Shown here: in pieces, positions 1-7,905 of the stretch
Layout of the letters: each line of letters begins with the position of its first letter
Position numbering within the stretch: position 1 is the first letter of the stretch
Notes under the pieces: generated by a model
Databases searched by the model: none
What the model was told of the DNA's origin: nothing
What the model saw: the letters and a program-made list of their open reading frames with translations, nothing else
Assembly (NCBI RefSeq): GCF_008369165.1
Contig: NZ_VOBA01000002.1
Location: 496,001-560,000, forward strand
Length of the DNA: 64,000 bases
Direction of reading: 5' to 3'
From: Dietzia sp. ANT_WB102
Lineage (GTDB): Bacteria; Actinomycetota; Actinomycetes; Mycobacteriales; Mycobacteriaceae
Position numbers and translations under genes: made by a program

Positions 1-452
1 TGTCGGTGGGCGACGGTCGGGGCATCCGTCTACCGGAGTCGGGGGCGGACGGCGGCAGCCAGTTGCTCACGCTGAGCGTCCTGATGGGCTTCGCGAGCGT
101 GTGCGCCGTGCTGGTCCTGTGGCAGCGACATCCGCACCTGCGGCGGCCGGGGGGCGTCCCCGCGCTCGCGCTGTTGCCGGGCGTGACCTGCGCGGTAGCC
201 GCCGCGGCTGCCTCCCCGTTAGCCCACGTGCTGGCCGCTCCGCCGACGGACGCCCCCTACGGTCAACTGGTCCGTCAAGCCCCGGCGGCGGGGGAACTGT
301 TCTTCGACCGCATGTTTTTTGCCACGACGGGCCCTGCGTGGGACTGGTTCCCCCCAGGCCTCGACTGGGTGGTCTTCGGGGTGATGATCGCGGCATTCAC
401 GGTGGCGGTCTTGGCGTACGCCAGTCCCTCGGTCCAGCTGCGCGACGACTGA
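1..452 (+). CDS. DUF2567-like membrane protein, 5' end probably outside the window
   Basis: The reading frame is already open at the window edge, and the first possible start is the GTG at position 6, so the 148 visible residues may be only the C-terminal part. Three hydrophobic stretches are visible, near residues 20-40, 50-75 and 120-142, separated by a short extracellular-looking segment. Position and topology match the DUF2567 protein that precedes the NAD genes in mycobacteria (Rv1591). The family has no established function. The assignment rests mainly on synteny and hydrophobicity. The gene converges on the Nudix regulator with only 7 bases between stop codons. Confidence 0.55.
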   Translation, partial: SVGDGRGIRLPESGADGGSQLLTLSVLMGFASVCAVLVLWQRHPHLRRPGGVPALALLPGVTCAVAAAAASPLAHVLAAPPTDAPYGQLVRQAPAAGELFFDRMFFATTGPAWDWFPPGLDWVVFGVMIAAFTVAVLAYASPSVQLRDD

Positions 453-459
453 CGGCCCC

Positions 460-1167
460 TCACCACCCACTGCCGGTCGGCGGACGCAGTGTCGCGAATT
501 GGTCCGTGATCCGTAGCCGCCTCTCGGCGAACCGGTATAACGCTGCGGGTCGCCCGCCAGTCGGCCCGGGGGGAGCGCTGCGCCCGCACGGCACGAGCTC
601 ACCGCGTCGGGTCAGCACCCTCTGCAGGTTGGTCGGGTCCACCTGGTGGCCGAGCGCGGCGCCGTAGAGCTGGGCGAGGAAGGACAGTGTGAACTCCTCG
701 GGCGCCAGGGCGAACCCCAGGGTGGAGTAGGAAAGCTTGGCCGCCAGGCGTGCCCGGGCGCGATCGACGATCTCGGAGTGGTCGTAGGCGGTGTCGGGGA
801 GTTGGTCGATCCGGAACCAGGCGGTGTCTTCGGGGATGGTCGGGTCCGCGTCGCAGGGGAGGACGCCGAGGAATCCGGAGGCGAACACTCGACGCCCGGG
901 CACCCGGGCTGGGTCGGAGAACTCGGCGACGGATTCCAGATGACTCAGCGATCGCACATCGACCTTCTCGGCGAGCTGCCGGGTGGCGGAGGTGGGCAGG
1001 TCCTCGTCGTCGCGGACCTCGCCACCGGGCAGGGCCCACCGGCCAGCGGCGGGCCCGAGGGAGTGCTGCCACAGAAGCACGTGGAGTGCCGGCGAGGTGG
1101 CGCCCGGGACCGGCCGGACCTGGGTCACCACGACGAGCACCTCGTGACCGGTGTTACACTGCTTCAT
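460..1167 (-). CDS. NrtR-like Nudix transcriptional regulator of NAD synthesis
   Basis: Predicted cytoplasmic repressor of the divergent nadA-nadC genes. The N-terminal half (about residues 8-135) is a Nudix fold: it has the WALPGGEV strand-loop, but the following helix lacks a full catalytic REXXEE Nudix box (it reads TSATRQLAEK), as expected for a ligand-sensing rather than hydrolytic domain. The C-terminal part, with LQRVLTRRGELVP and YRFAERRLR, looks like the winged helix of NrtR regulators. In mycobacteria the NrtR protein encoded beside nadABC represses that operon. I chose the ATG at 1167 rather than the in-frame start at 1215 because the longer version would run through the palindrome at 1168-1190. 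With this start the operator abuts the first codon, suggesting autoregulation. Confidence 0.75.
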   Translation of the reverse strand: MKQCNTGHEVLVVVTQVRPVPGATSPALHVLLWQHSLGPAAGRWALPGGEVRDDEDLPTSATRQLAEKVDVRSLSHLESVAEFSDPARVPGRRVFASGFLGVLPCDADPTIPEDTAWFRIDQLPDTAYDHSEIVDRARARLAAKLSYSTLGFALAPEEFTLSFLAQLYGAALGHQVDPTNLQRVLTRRGELVPCGRSAPPGPTGGRPAALYRFAERRLRITDQFATLRPPTGSGW

Positions 1168-1190
1168 GTTTTCGATTGTAGGTCGAAAAC
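1168..1190. promoter_or_regulatory. Candidate NrtR operator (perfect 8-bp inverted repeat)
   Basis: GTTTTCGA and TCGAAAAC are separated by 7 bases. The arms are perfectly complementary and AT-richer than the surroundings. The repeat lies between the regulator start (1167, leftward) and nadA (1239, rightward), where a repressor could control both. That the regulator binds here is inference. Confidence 0.65.
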
Positions 1191-1238
1191 GGGCCGGTGG
1201 CGTACCGGTCCGCACGACTCACCCGGGAGGGGGCAGCG

Positions 1239-2360
1239 TTGAGCACTGCCACAGGACACAGCACTGCGGTCGATCACAGCACCACGGCCGATCACGGCAC
1301 GACGGTCGCCCCGCGGCCGGACGTCGACTCGGGCCGGCTCTACTCGCCGCTGGCCGAGAAGATCCGCCATGACGGCTCGGTGTACACAGGCGTCGAGCCC
1401 GACGCTGAGTGGGCCTCCGAGATCCGCCGCCTGGCGGCCGAGCGAGATGCGGTGATCCTCGCCCACAACTACGAGGTCCCCGCGATCCAGGACATCGCCC
1501 ACCACGTGGGGGACTCCCTTGCACTGTCGCGCATCGCCGCGGCAGCCGAACAGTCGACCATCATCTTCTGCGGCGTTCACTTCATGGCCGAGACCGCAAA
1601 GATCCTCTCGCCGGACAAGACGGTCCTCATCCCCGACGAGGCCGCGGGCTGCTCCCTGGCCGACTCCATCACTGCGGAGCAGCTGGCGGAGTGGAAGTCC
1701 GAGCATCCTGACGCCGTGGTGGTCTCCTACGTCAACACCACCGCCGCGGTGAAGGCCCTCACCGACATCTGCTGCACCAGCTCGAACGCCGTCGATGTGG
1801 TCGAGTCGATCGACCCGGACCGCGAGGTGCTGTTCCTGCCCGATCAGTTTCTCGGCGCCCACGTCCGGCGCAAGACCGGTCGCGACAACGTCCTCGTGTG
1901 GGCTGGCGAGTGCCACGTCCACGCCGCGATCAACGGCGACCAGCTCACTGCGAAGTCCGAGGCGCATCCCGGCGCCGAGCTGTTCGTTCACCCTGAGTGC
2001 GGCTGCGCCACGAGCGCGCTGCACCTGGCCACGGAGGGCGCGGTCCCCGCGGACCAGGTCAAGATCTTGTCCACTGGTGGAATGGTCGATGCGGCTCGCG
2101 CCTCGGGTGCGCGTGAGGTCCTGGTGGCGACCGAGGTCGGGATGATCCACCAGCTGCGCAAGGCCGCGCCGGAGATCGACTTCCTGCCGGTCAACGACCA
2201 GGCCAGCTGTCCGTACATGAAGATGATCACCCCGACTGCGCTGCTGCGTGCCCTCGTAGAGGGGGCCGACGAGGTGCACGTCGACCCTGTTACGGCCGAG
2301 GCCGCGCGCGGGTCCGTCGAGCGGATGATCGCCATTGGCAACCCGGGGTCGGGGGAGTGA
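1239..2360 (+). CDS. nadA: Quinolinate synthase NadA
   Basis: Condenses iminoaspartate with dihydroxyacetone phosphate to quinolinate in NAD de novo synthesis; a 4Fe-4S enzyme. Family features are clear: the [19 protein letters not shown] segment near residue 74, and the conserved cysteine contexts FCGVHFM, HPECGC and SCPYMK that supply cluster ligands. I prefer the TTG at 1239, which has GGGAGGGGG just upstream. A GTG at 1197 is in frame but has no ribosome-binding site. The N-terminal 30 residues are low-complexity, rich in His and Thr ([16 protein letters not shown]). The stop overlaps the nadC start. The nadB gene that lies between nadA and nadC in mycobacteria is missing, so the iminoaspartate source must be encoded elsewhere. 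Confidence 0.93.
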   Translation: MSTATGHSTAVDHSTTADHGTTVAPRPDVDSGRLYSPLAEKIRHDGSVYTGVEPDAEWASEIRRLAAERDAVILAHNYEVPAIQDIAHHVGDSLALSRIAAAAEQSTIIFCGVHFMAETAKILSPDKTVLIPDEAAGCSLADSITAEQLAEWKSEHPDAVVVSYVNTTAAVKALTDICCTSSNAVDVVESIDPDREVLFLPDQFLGAHVRRKTGRDNVLVWAGECHVHAAINGDQLTAKSEAHPGAELFVHPECGCATSALHLATEGAVPADQVKILSTGGMVDAARASGAREVLVATEVGMIHQLRKAAPEIDFLPVNDQASCPYMKMITPTALLRALVEGADEVHVDPVTAEAARGSVERMIAIGNPGSGE

Positions 2361-3244
2361 GCGGGGCGACGTCCGGGGGCGACGACGAGGAATTCTTCGA
2401 CGCCAGTACGCGCGCCGACGCCCTGGTCGCGGTCCGTCGTGCCCTCGAGGAGGACCTGCGATACGGCCCGGATGCCACCTCGCTGGCGACGGTGCCCGCG
2501 GACGCCCGCGCTACGGCCCGCCTGGCTACCCGGTCTGACGGGGTGGTGGCCGGGATGCCGCTGATCGAGATGGTTCTCGCTGAGGTGCTCGGCGAGGGGT
2601 TCTCGGTGACGCTGCACGCCCGCGACGGCGATCGCGTCTCGGCCGGTGACGTGGTGGCCGAGATCAGCGCACCGACGCTCGGCCTGCTCACCGCAGAGCG
2701 GACCCTGCTCAACCTCGTGTGTCACCTGTCCGGGGTGGCCACGGCGACCCGCGCCTGGGTCGATGCGATCTCCGGGACCGATTGCGCTGTGCGTGACACC
2801 CGCAAGACCATGCCAGGGATGCGGTTGCTGCAGAAGTACGCGGTGCGCTGCGGCAGCGGGGTCAACCACCGCCTCGGCCTCGGCGACGCGGTGCTGGTCA
2901 AGGACAACCACGTAGTCGCCGCCGGCGGTGTTCTCCCCGCGCTGGCTGCGGTACGCGAGCGATTCCCGGACCTCCCCTGCGAGGTCGAGGTGGACTCCCT
3001 GGGCCAGCTCGACCAGATGCTGGACGCGGGAGTTGATCTCGTGCTGCTGGACAATTTCCCCGTCTGGCAGACACAGATCGCAGTACAGCGTCGCGACAAG
3101 GTCTCGCCGGGCACTCGGATCGAGTCCAGCGGAGGCCTGACGCTCGACTCGGCCGCGGACTACGCGCGCTGCGGGGTCGACTTCCTTGCGGTCGGGGCCC
3201 TGACACACTCCGTCGCGGTCCTCGATCTGGGGCTGGACATGTGA
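2357..3244 (+). CDS. nadC: Nicotinate-nucleotide pyrophosphorylase (quinolinate phosphoribosyltransferase)
   Basis: Converts quinolinate and PRPP to nicotinate mononucleotide, the step after NadA. The 295-residue length is normal. Family motifs in order: [16 protein letters not shown] (about 115-130), [10 protein letters not shown] (about 146-155), [24 protein letters not shown], and the C-terminal SSGGLTLD and [13 protein letters not shown] that bind phosphate. The GTG start overlaps the nadA stop (GTGA), so the two are translationally coupled and presumably share the operator at 1168-1190. Confidence 0.95.
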   Translation: MSGATSGGDDEEFFDASTRADALVAVRRALEEDLRYGPDATSLATVPADARATARLATRSDGVVAGMPLIEMVLAEVLGEGFSVTLHARDGDRVSAGDVVAEISAPTLGLLTAERTLLNLVCHLSGVATATRAWVDAISGTDCAVRDTRKTMPGMRLLQKYAVRCGSGVNHRLGLGDAVLVKDNHVVAAGGVLPALAAVRERFPDLPCEVEVDSLGQLDQMLDAGVDLVLLDNFPVWQTQIAVQRRDKVSPGTRIESSGGLTLDSAADYARCGVDFLAVGALTHSVAVLDLGLDM

Positions 3245-3308
3245 GGTCCGCCCCACCGCGGCCTTCGGGCTCGGGCCGACGGCTGCTGTCCGCGTAAAGT
3301 CGACAGTC

Positions 3309-3833
3309 ATGACGGGGTTCTGGGACTCAGGCGAGAAGAGCACGGCCGCGGAGCGGCGATTGCAGCGGATGGAGGAAGCCCGCCGCCGCGTGGAGGCCGG
3401 GGAGAACACTTCGCCGCCCCCACCGCCTGCTCCCCCCAAGGGAGCCCGGCCGGCGCGCTCCCCCCGCAGGGCCAAGGCCCCGACCGTCGACCCGCTCGCA
3501 GTGTCCGGCGCGCAGTTCGCAGTGTGGCGCAGCGTCCAGCACTTCTGTAGCACCGATTCGATGCCCGATGCCCGCGGCGCGAATCTCGACTTGCTGGTGG
3601 CCTGGTCCGATGCGATCCAGCCGTTCCGACTCCGGCAGCGGATCGTCGCCCGCCTGGACAGCGAGGGCGCGTGGTTACCGGTCTGCTACGCCAAGGACGG
3701 CGCCCGCGAGTCCATCACCCAGGCCCAGGCGGAGCGCTACAGGGAGGCCCGGCTCGGCGATACCACCCTGTCCGGCGGGGCCCAGAAGCCGCTCAAGGAC
3801 TCCGACCACCCGAACGAGACGATCGCCCTGTAG
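3309..3833 (+). CDS. Hypothetical protein with proline-rich linker
   Basis: 174 residues, function not recognised. The N-terminus (1-30) is charged and probably helical, followed by a Pro/Ala/Arg-rich linker (about 33-60). A compact domain from about residue 65 begins with FAVWRSVQHF. No signal peptide or membrane segment is seen. A TAAAGT box ends 8 bases before the ATG, so the mRNA is probably leaderless. It lies downstream of nadC but has its own promoter-like sequence, and is convergent with the alcohol dehydrogenase gene. Confidence 0.6.
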   Translation: MTGFWDSGEKSTAAERRLQRMEEARRRVEAGENTSPPPPPAPPKGARPARSPRRAKAPTVDPLAVSGAQFAVWRSVQHFCSTDSMPDARGANLDLLVAWSDAIQPFRLRQRIVARLDSEGAWLPVCYAKDGARESITQAQAERYREARLGDTTLSGGAQKPLKDSDHPNETIAL

Positions 3834-3882
3834 GCAGTCCGGTCGCGCACCCGCCCACCGTCGCCGGGCAGGGGAGTGACGG

Positions 3883-5064
3883 TTACGGCTCGAGGATCAC
3901 CTTCACCGCGCCCTCCTGCTTCTTCTGGAACATCTCGTACGCGCGCGGCGCGTCGGCCAGGGGAAGCCGATGCGTGGCAAAGTCGTCGACGCCCAGCGGA
4001 TCGTCGTCGGTGAGCAGTGGCATGATCTCCGGAACCCACCGCTTGACGTTGGCCTGGCCCATTTTCAGGGTGATCTGCTTGTCGAACAGCGTCAGCATCG
4101 GCAGGGGATCGGCCGTGCCGCCGTATACACCCGAGAGCGAGATGGTTCCGCCGCGGCGCACGATGTCGATGGCTGAGTAGAACGCACCGAGACGGTCGAC
4201 ACCGGCGTGCTCCATCATCTTCTTGCCGAAGATCTTCGGCATCAGGCCCACGGCGGCCTGCGCGGCGCTCGCGACCGGCGATCCGTGCGCCTCCATGCCG
4301 ACCGCGTCGATCACCGAGTCGGGTCCGCGGCCGTCGGTCATGTCGCGGATGACCTCGCCCAGATCTCCGGGGAGGTGGGTCGGATCGAGGACCTCGATGC
4401 CCCGGTGGGCCTGGCGTGCTCGGCGCTCGGGGACCGGGTCCACGCCGATCACTCGATGTCCACGGTGGGCGGCGATCCGAGCGGCCATGTCACCGATCGG
4501 GCCGAGGCCCAGCACGACGACCGTCCCGCCGTCGGGGACCTCCGCGTACTCCACCGCCTGCCACGCGGTGGGGAGGACATCGGACAGGTAGAGGTAGCGG
4601 TCGTCGGCGTGCTCATGGGGCACCTTGATGGTGGTGTTCTGCGCTTGCGGGACCCGCAGGTACTCGGCCTGGCCACCGGAGACGCTGCCGTACAGCTCGG
4701 AGTAGCCGAACAGTGCCGCACCCATGCCCTGATCTCTGACCTGGGTGGTCTCGCACTGGGTGTTCAGGCCCTTGCCGCACATGTAACAGTGCCCGCAGGA
4801 GATCTGGAAGGGCATAACGACGCGGTCACCGGGCGTGAGGCCACTCGCCTCGGCACCGACCTCCTCCACGATTCCCATGGGTTCGTGACCGAGGATGTCG
4901 CCCTCGTTCATGAAAGGGCCCAGCACCTCGTACAGGTGTAGATCAGATCCGCAGATGTTGGTGCTCGTGATCTTGACGATCGCATCGGTGGGTTCCTGGA
5001 TCTTGGGATCAGGGACATCCTCGACGCGGACGTCGCGCTTGCCGTGCCAGGTGACTGCCTTCAT
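3883..5064 (-). CDS. Zinc-dependent alcohol dehydrogenase, formaldehyde-dehydrogenase-like
   Basis: Medium-chain, NAD(P)-dependent oxidoreductase of 393 residues. The catalytic-zinc context NICGSDLHLYEV (about 38-49) and GHEPMGIVEEVG are present. The structural-zinc lobe CGHCYMCGKGLNTQCE has the C-x2-C-x2-C-x7-C pattern, and VVVLGLGPIGDMAARIAA (near residue 180) is the Rossmann glycine loop. The extra segment after the Rossmann domain resembles glutathione-independent formaldehyde dehydrogenases. The substrate cannot be told from sequence. I chose the ATG at 5064, preceded by GAGAGGGG, over a start nine codons upstream. The gene looks monocistronic. Confidence 0.85.
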   Translation of the reverse strand: MKAVTWHGKRDVRVEDVPDPKIQEPTDAIVKITSTNICGSDLHLYEVLGPFMNEGDILGHEPMGIVEEVGAEASGLTPGDRVVMPFQISCGHCYMCGKGLNTQCETTQVRDQGMGAALFGYSELYGSVSGGQAEYLRVPQAQNTTIKVPHEHADDRYLYLSDVLPTAWQAVEYAEVPDGGTVVVLGLGPIGDMAARIAAHRGHRVIGVDPVPERRARQAHRGIEVLDPTHLPGDLGEVIRDMTDGRGPDSVIDAVGMEAHGSPVASAAQAAVGLMPKIFGKKMMEHAGVDRLGAFYSAIDIVRRGGTISLSGVYGGTADPLPMLTLFDKQITLKMGQANVKRWVPEIMPLLTDDDPLGVDDFATHRLPLADAPRAYEMFQKKQEGAVKVILEP

Positions 5065-5097
5065 ACGCCGGCCCCTCTCTGGTCGTGCCATGCGCGT

Positions 5098-5483
5098 TCA
5101 CGCATGGCACCGACCGTAATTACGGCGGGCGCAGTCCGCATCCGGTAGGCGAGCGTTCGTCGTGGCTATGCAGGCTCGGACCGCGGTCAGCTGCGACTCG
5201 ATCTCATCCGGGTTCCAGGCGAGGGCGCCAGATAGGCGAATCTGCATCGGAGCACCCCCGCCGAGCATCGTCGCGTCGTGGGCATTCGATTCGACGATCA
5301 CCTCGGTGGCGGTCGCAAGCCTGCTTCCCTCGCTTCTGATGCAATCGTCATGAGCGCATTTTCCGGTGCGATCGCGGTGATTTTGTCGCCGTAGTCGTCG
5401 ATCCGCCCAGCCAGATCCCCCAAATCTACGGGAGAGATGTGGAGCGGCTTGGTCAATGCGCGCCCGGCACCGAGTGCATTGCG
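5098..5483 (-). pseudogene. Frameshifted relic of a small protein gene
   Basis: Two adjoining reading frames on this strand both look like coding sequence but neither is complete. One frame (about 5298-5483) reads ISPVDLGDLAGRIDDYGDK and AIAPENALMTIASE and then hits a stop at 5298. The other continues with LATATEVIVESNAHDA and AWNPDEIESQLTAVRAC to a stop at 5098. A single-base shift near 5300-5330 would join them into one protein of roughly 120 residues. No good start codon exists for the first part. The layout recalls small helical secretion-associated proteins of actinobacteria, but I cannot assign a family. Confidence 0.35.
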
Positions 5484-5746
5484 TCATTACGCCGGTTGAG
5501 ACCACCCGGTCGGGGCTCGCTTGAGCTGTGGTTGCACTCGTCGTCGGTCTCCGTCCCGCCTGGCAACGGTGGTGGCCATCTCGTCGTGAGATCGTTCCGT
5601 GCGAGTTGTGCGACGCGCACGAACCCCCCGGGGGGTTCCGTTCCGGTCCACGCCAAAGCTAGAAATCTGCGACTCCACCCCGGATAAAGTAACTATCATT
5701 CAGATCGGATAGGTCGGTTTCCCGGCCCCGTAGATGGTTGGTGACC
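5484..5746. promoter_or_regulatory. Intergenic stretch with a promoter-like box
   Basis: No convincing gene. Near the right end, GATAAAGTAA (5683-5692) is an AT-rich island about 55 bases upstream of the exported protein at 5747. The identical ten bases occur 49 bases upstream of another exported single-helix protein (25862-25871). It may be a -10 region. Confidence 0.35.
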
Positions 5747-6649
5747 ATGAGTAGTCCTCCCAACGGGCCCGGTTGGGGCGCCGACGAGTGGGTGCAGGCC
5801 CCGTACGGCGGGCCTGCGCAACTCCCGCGCCGGAACTCCCTCGTGTGGGCGATGGGGGCGCTCATCGTGGTGCTACTGATCGCCCTTGCAGGCGTCGTCG
5901 GGTATCTCCTCGCGGCCGGTGACGATCAGCCGACGGCCGCGTTCGCGCCACCCTCGTCAACCGAGGCGCCGTCGGCCGACGCTCAGACACCAACGCCGGG
6001 GTCGTCCGAAGAGAGCGCACGAGTCGGGTCGGTCGGTGGCGTCGCATGCGACCCGGACGAGATTGCGGACGACGCGGGAATCGACCGGCGAAACGTCAAT
6101 GTCGACCGGTGTCTGGGCGACTGGGCGCTCGCTCACGTCTACGTCCCGCCAGGGGAACCGGCTGGCGACACGCAGTACATCGTCAGCCGTCTTGATGGGG
6201 CGTGGAGCCGATACACCAGCATTCCTTCGAGCGTCTGCAGGGATGACGCCGAACGCGACGGTATGCCCGGCGAACTGTTGACGCTTCTGAATCAGTGCCC
6301 GCGGTTGTCGGGAGCGACGGGAGACCTGGGACTGTCTACGCCCATGACGAGGCCAGCCTGCGATGGTCGCGGGATCGTTGTTCTGTTCTCGGCCGTCACA
6401 CCGGGGGCCTACGCACAGGAGATCGCGTCCGCATTGGACGTGAATCCTGGAGCCTCGTATCTACGCACTGACATGGCGTGTCCGTCGCTGCGTTCGCGGG
6501 ACGAGAACGGGAACGTCATCTATGCGGTCTACCGACCGTCCGGTTACACACGCCAGGAGTTGTGCCGTGATGTGCGCGCGGCCGGGCCGCCTGCCTACGG
6601 GCGGTGGCTTGACACCACGAGCGACCCGTCCGACCTTGTCGTCTGCTGA
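5747..6649 (+). CDS. Membrane-anchored exported protein with a Cys-rich C-terminal domain
   Basis: 300 residues. A short cytoplasmic Pro/Gly-rich N-terminus is followed by one hydrophobic anchor (about 35-58, WAMGALIVVLLIALAGVVGY) and a Pro/Thr/Ser-rich linker. The extracellular part holds eight cysteines, suggesting disulfides. Its last third (LGLSTPMTRPACDGRGIVVL, then GASYLRTDMACPSLRSR and YAVYRP) resembles a domain I recall at the C-terminus of exported proteins and some Ser/Thr kinases of Nocardia and its relatives. No enzymatic motif is seen. I start at the ATG at 5747. In-frame TTG and GTG codons lie just upstream, and no ribosome-binding site is clear. Confidence 0.7.
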   Translation: MSSPPNGPGWGADEWVQAPYGGPAQLPRRNSLVWAMGALIVVLLIALAGVVGYLLAAGDDQPTAAFAPPSSTEAPSADAQTPTPGSSEESARVGSVGGVACDPDEIADDAGIDRRNVNVDRCLGDWALAHVYVPPGEPAGDTQYIVSRLDGAWSRYTSIPSSVCRDDAERDGMPGELLTLLNQCPRLSGATGDLGLSTPMTRPACDGRGIVVLFSAVTPGAYAQEIASALDVNPGASYLRTDMACPSLRSRDENGNVIYAVYRPSGYTRQELCRDVRAAGPPAYGRWLDTTSDPSDLVVC

Positions 6650-6671
6650 CTCCGCGACGGGCCGTCTGGGG

Positions 6672-7817
6672 TTAGCGGATCAGTAGCGGGATGTGCTGCT
6701 CCGCGGGGGTGTTGGCTCCGTGGTGGCCGAGCAGGGAAGACTCCATTCTCTCGGCCTGCGTTCGGGCGAGGATCACGCCGCCGGTAGCGATGGCGATCAC
6801 ATCTCCGAGGCGGCTGGCGTGGTCGCGGTCGGGGCCGAAGAGATGTTCGTCCAGGGCCTGGTCTCGACTGATGACTCGGGCGCGGTCGGCCAACTCAGAA
6901 CGCCACGCCAGAAGGACGTCGCCGGTCGATCCCGGCCGGGAGTAGACGTGGCGGACGCGAGCCTCGCCGGCCACGGACTCGACACCAGCGAGCAGCGCCG
7001 GCGTCGTGTCGATATCGACGACAGTCTCAGCGGTGACCATTCCGTGGTCCGCTGTCAGGAGGAACCTACAGTCGCGGGGGAGGTCAGTGGCCAGATCTGC
7101 GACGAATGCGTCCACGTCGCGAAGGGACTGCAGCCACTGAGAAGATCCAGGACCGTGTATATGACCGATGAGATCGAGGTCGCCGAAGTAGCCGTAAGCA
7201 AACCGTCGGTTGCGCGACGGTCGGCTGAAGGTGTCGAGGACGCCACGCCGGATCTCGTCAAGGGAGTTCGCTGGTCGGTAGTCGCCGTGGGCTCGGAAGG
7301 CTGCACGGGTCAAACCCGAATCGCGGAAATCCTCTCGCATCACGTAGGTCACGTCGACTCCGTCATCGGCGAGCAGTTCTAGGAGGCTGGGCTGCTGCTG
7401 GACCTGGCGAGGTGGGAAACGATCCATCGCCGAGGGGCCGCCCGCGGACTCGAGCGTCCACCGGAGCGGATTGAACGACGTCGGCGGCCCCCCGGAATCG
7501 TCCGAGAGGCGGAAGCTGTATCCCACGATCCCGTGCTTCGAGCACGGTGCACCTACTGCGAGGCTCGTCAGGCTCGTGGCCGTGGTCGCGGGAAAACCCG
7601 CAGAGATAATGTGGCGGGTCATCCCCGCGAGGGTGGGAGCCTCGTCGGCGTAGTGGCGGATAAGTTCGGCGCCCAAACCGTCGATGAGTACGAGCACCGC
7701 GTCTTTCGCCGGTGCTATATGCAGTGGGTTGCGTTGGTCTGTGCCCAGCGCGGAGGCGATGGAGGGCATGACATCCGCCAGGGAGTGTGCGGTCGGTGCG
7801 GTGGGCAGCTGAGTCAT
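6672..7817 (-). CDS. Alkaline-phosphatase-superfamily phosphodiesterase / nucleotide pyrophosphatase
   Basis: 381 residues with the metal-binding framework of the type I phosphodiesterase / nucleotide pyrophosphatase family. VLVLIDGLGAE (about 43-53) gives the first metal aspartate. The threonine nucleophile lies in FPATTATSLTSL, and the later ligands are in DLIGHIHGP, LTADHGM and LLGHHG. No signal peptide is visible, so it is probably cytoplasmic. The substrate is unknown; the family cleaves phosphodiester or phosphonate bonds. The ATG at 7817 follows GGAGGATGGTGAAGGG. It converges on the exported-protein gene to its left with a 22-base gap. Confidence 0.8.
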   Translation of the reverse strand: MTQLPTAPTAHSLADVMPSIASALGTDQRNPLHIAPAKDAVLVLIDGLGAELIRHYADEAPTLAGMTRHIISAGFPATTATSLTSLAVGAPCSKHGIVGYSFRLSDDSGGPPTSFNPLRWTLESAGGPSAMDRFPPRQVQQQPSLLELLADDGVDVTYVMREDFRDSGLTRAAFRAHGDYRPANSLDEIRRGVLDTFSRPSRNRRFAYGYFGDLDLIGHIHGPGSSQWLQSLRDVDAFVADLATDLPRDCRFLLTADHGMVTAETVVDIDTTPALLAGVESVAGEARVRHVYSRPGSTGDVLLAWRSELADRARVISRDQALDEHLFGPDRDHASRLGDVIAIATGGVILARTQAERMESSLLGHHGANTPAEQHIPLLIR

Positions 7818-7905
7818 CCCTTCACCATCCTCCATTCAGCGTGGCGTCGGGCCGGACTCGGGCGACGCCGGTAGTCGACAGGGGAGAACCACGATTCTTG
7901 TCAGG

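Noticed and set aside
1164-3553. Long open frames on the minus strand across nadA and nadC (371 and 521 codons)
   Set aside because: They mirror real genes in GC-rich DNA, show no family motifs, and conflict with clear nadA and nadC.
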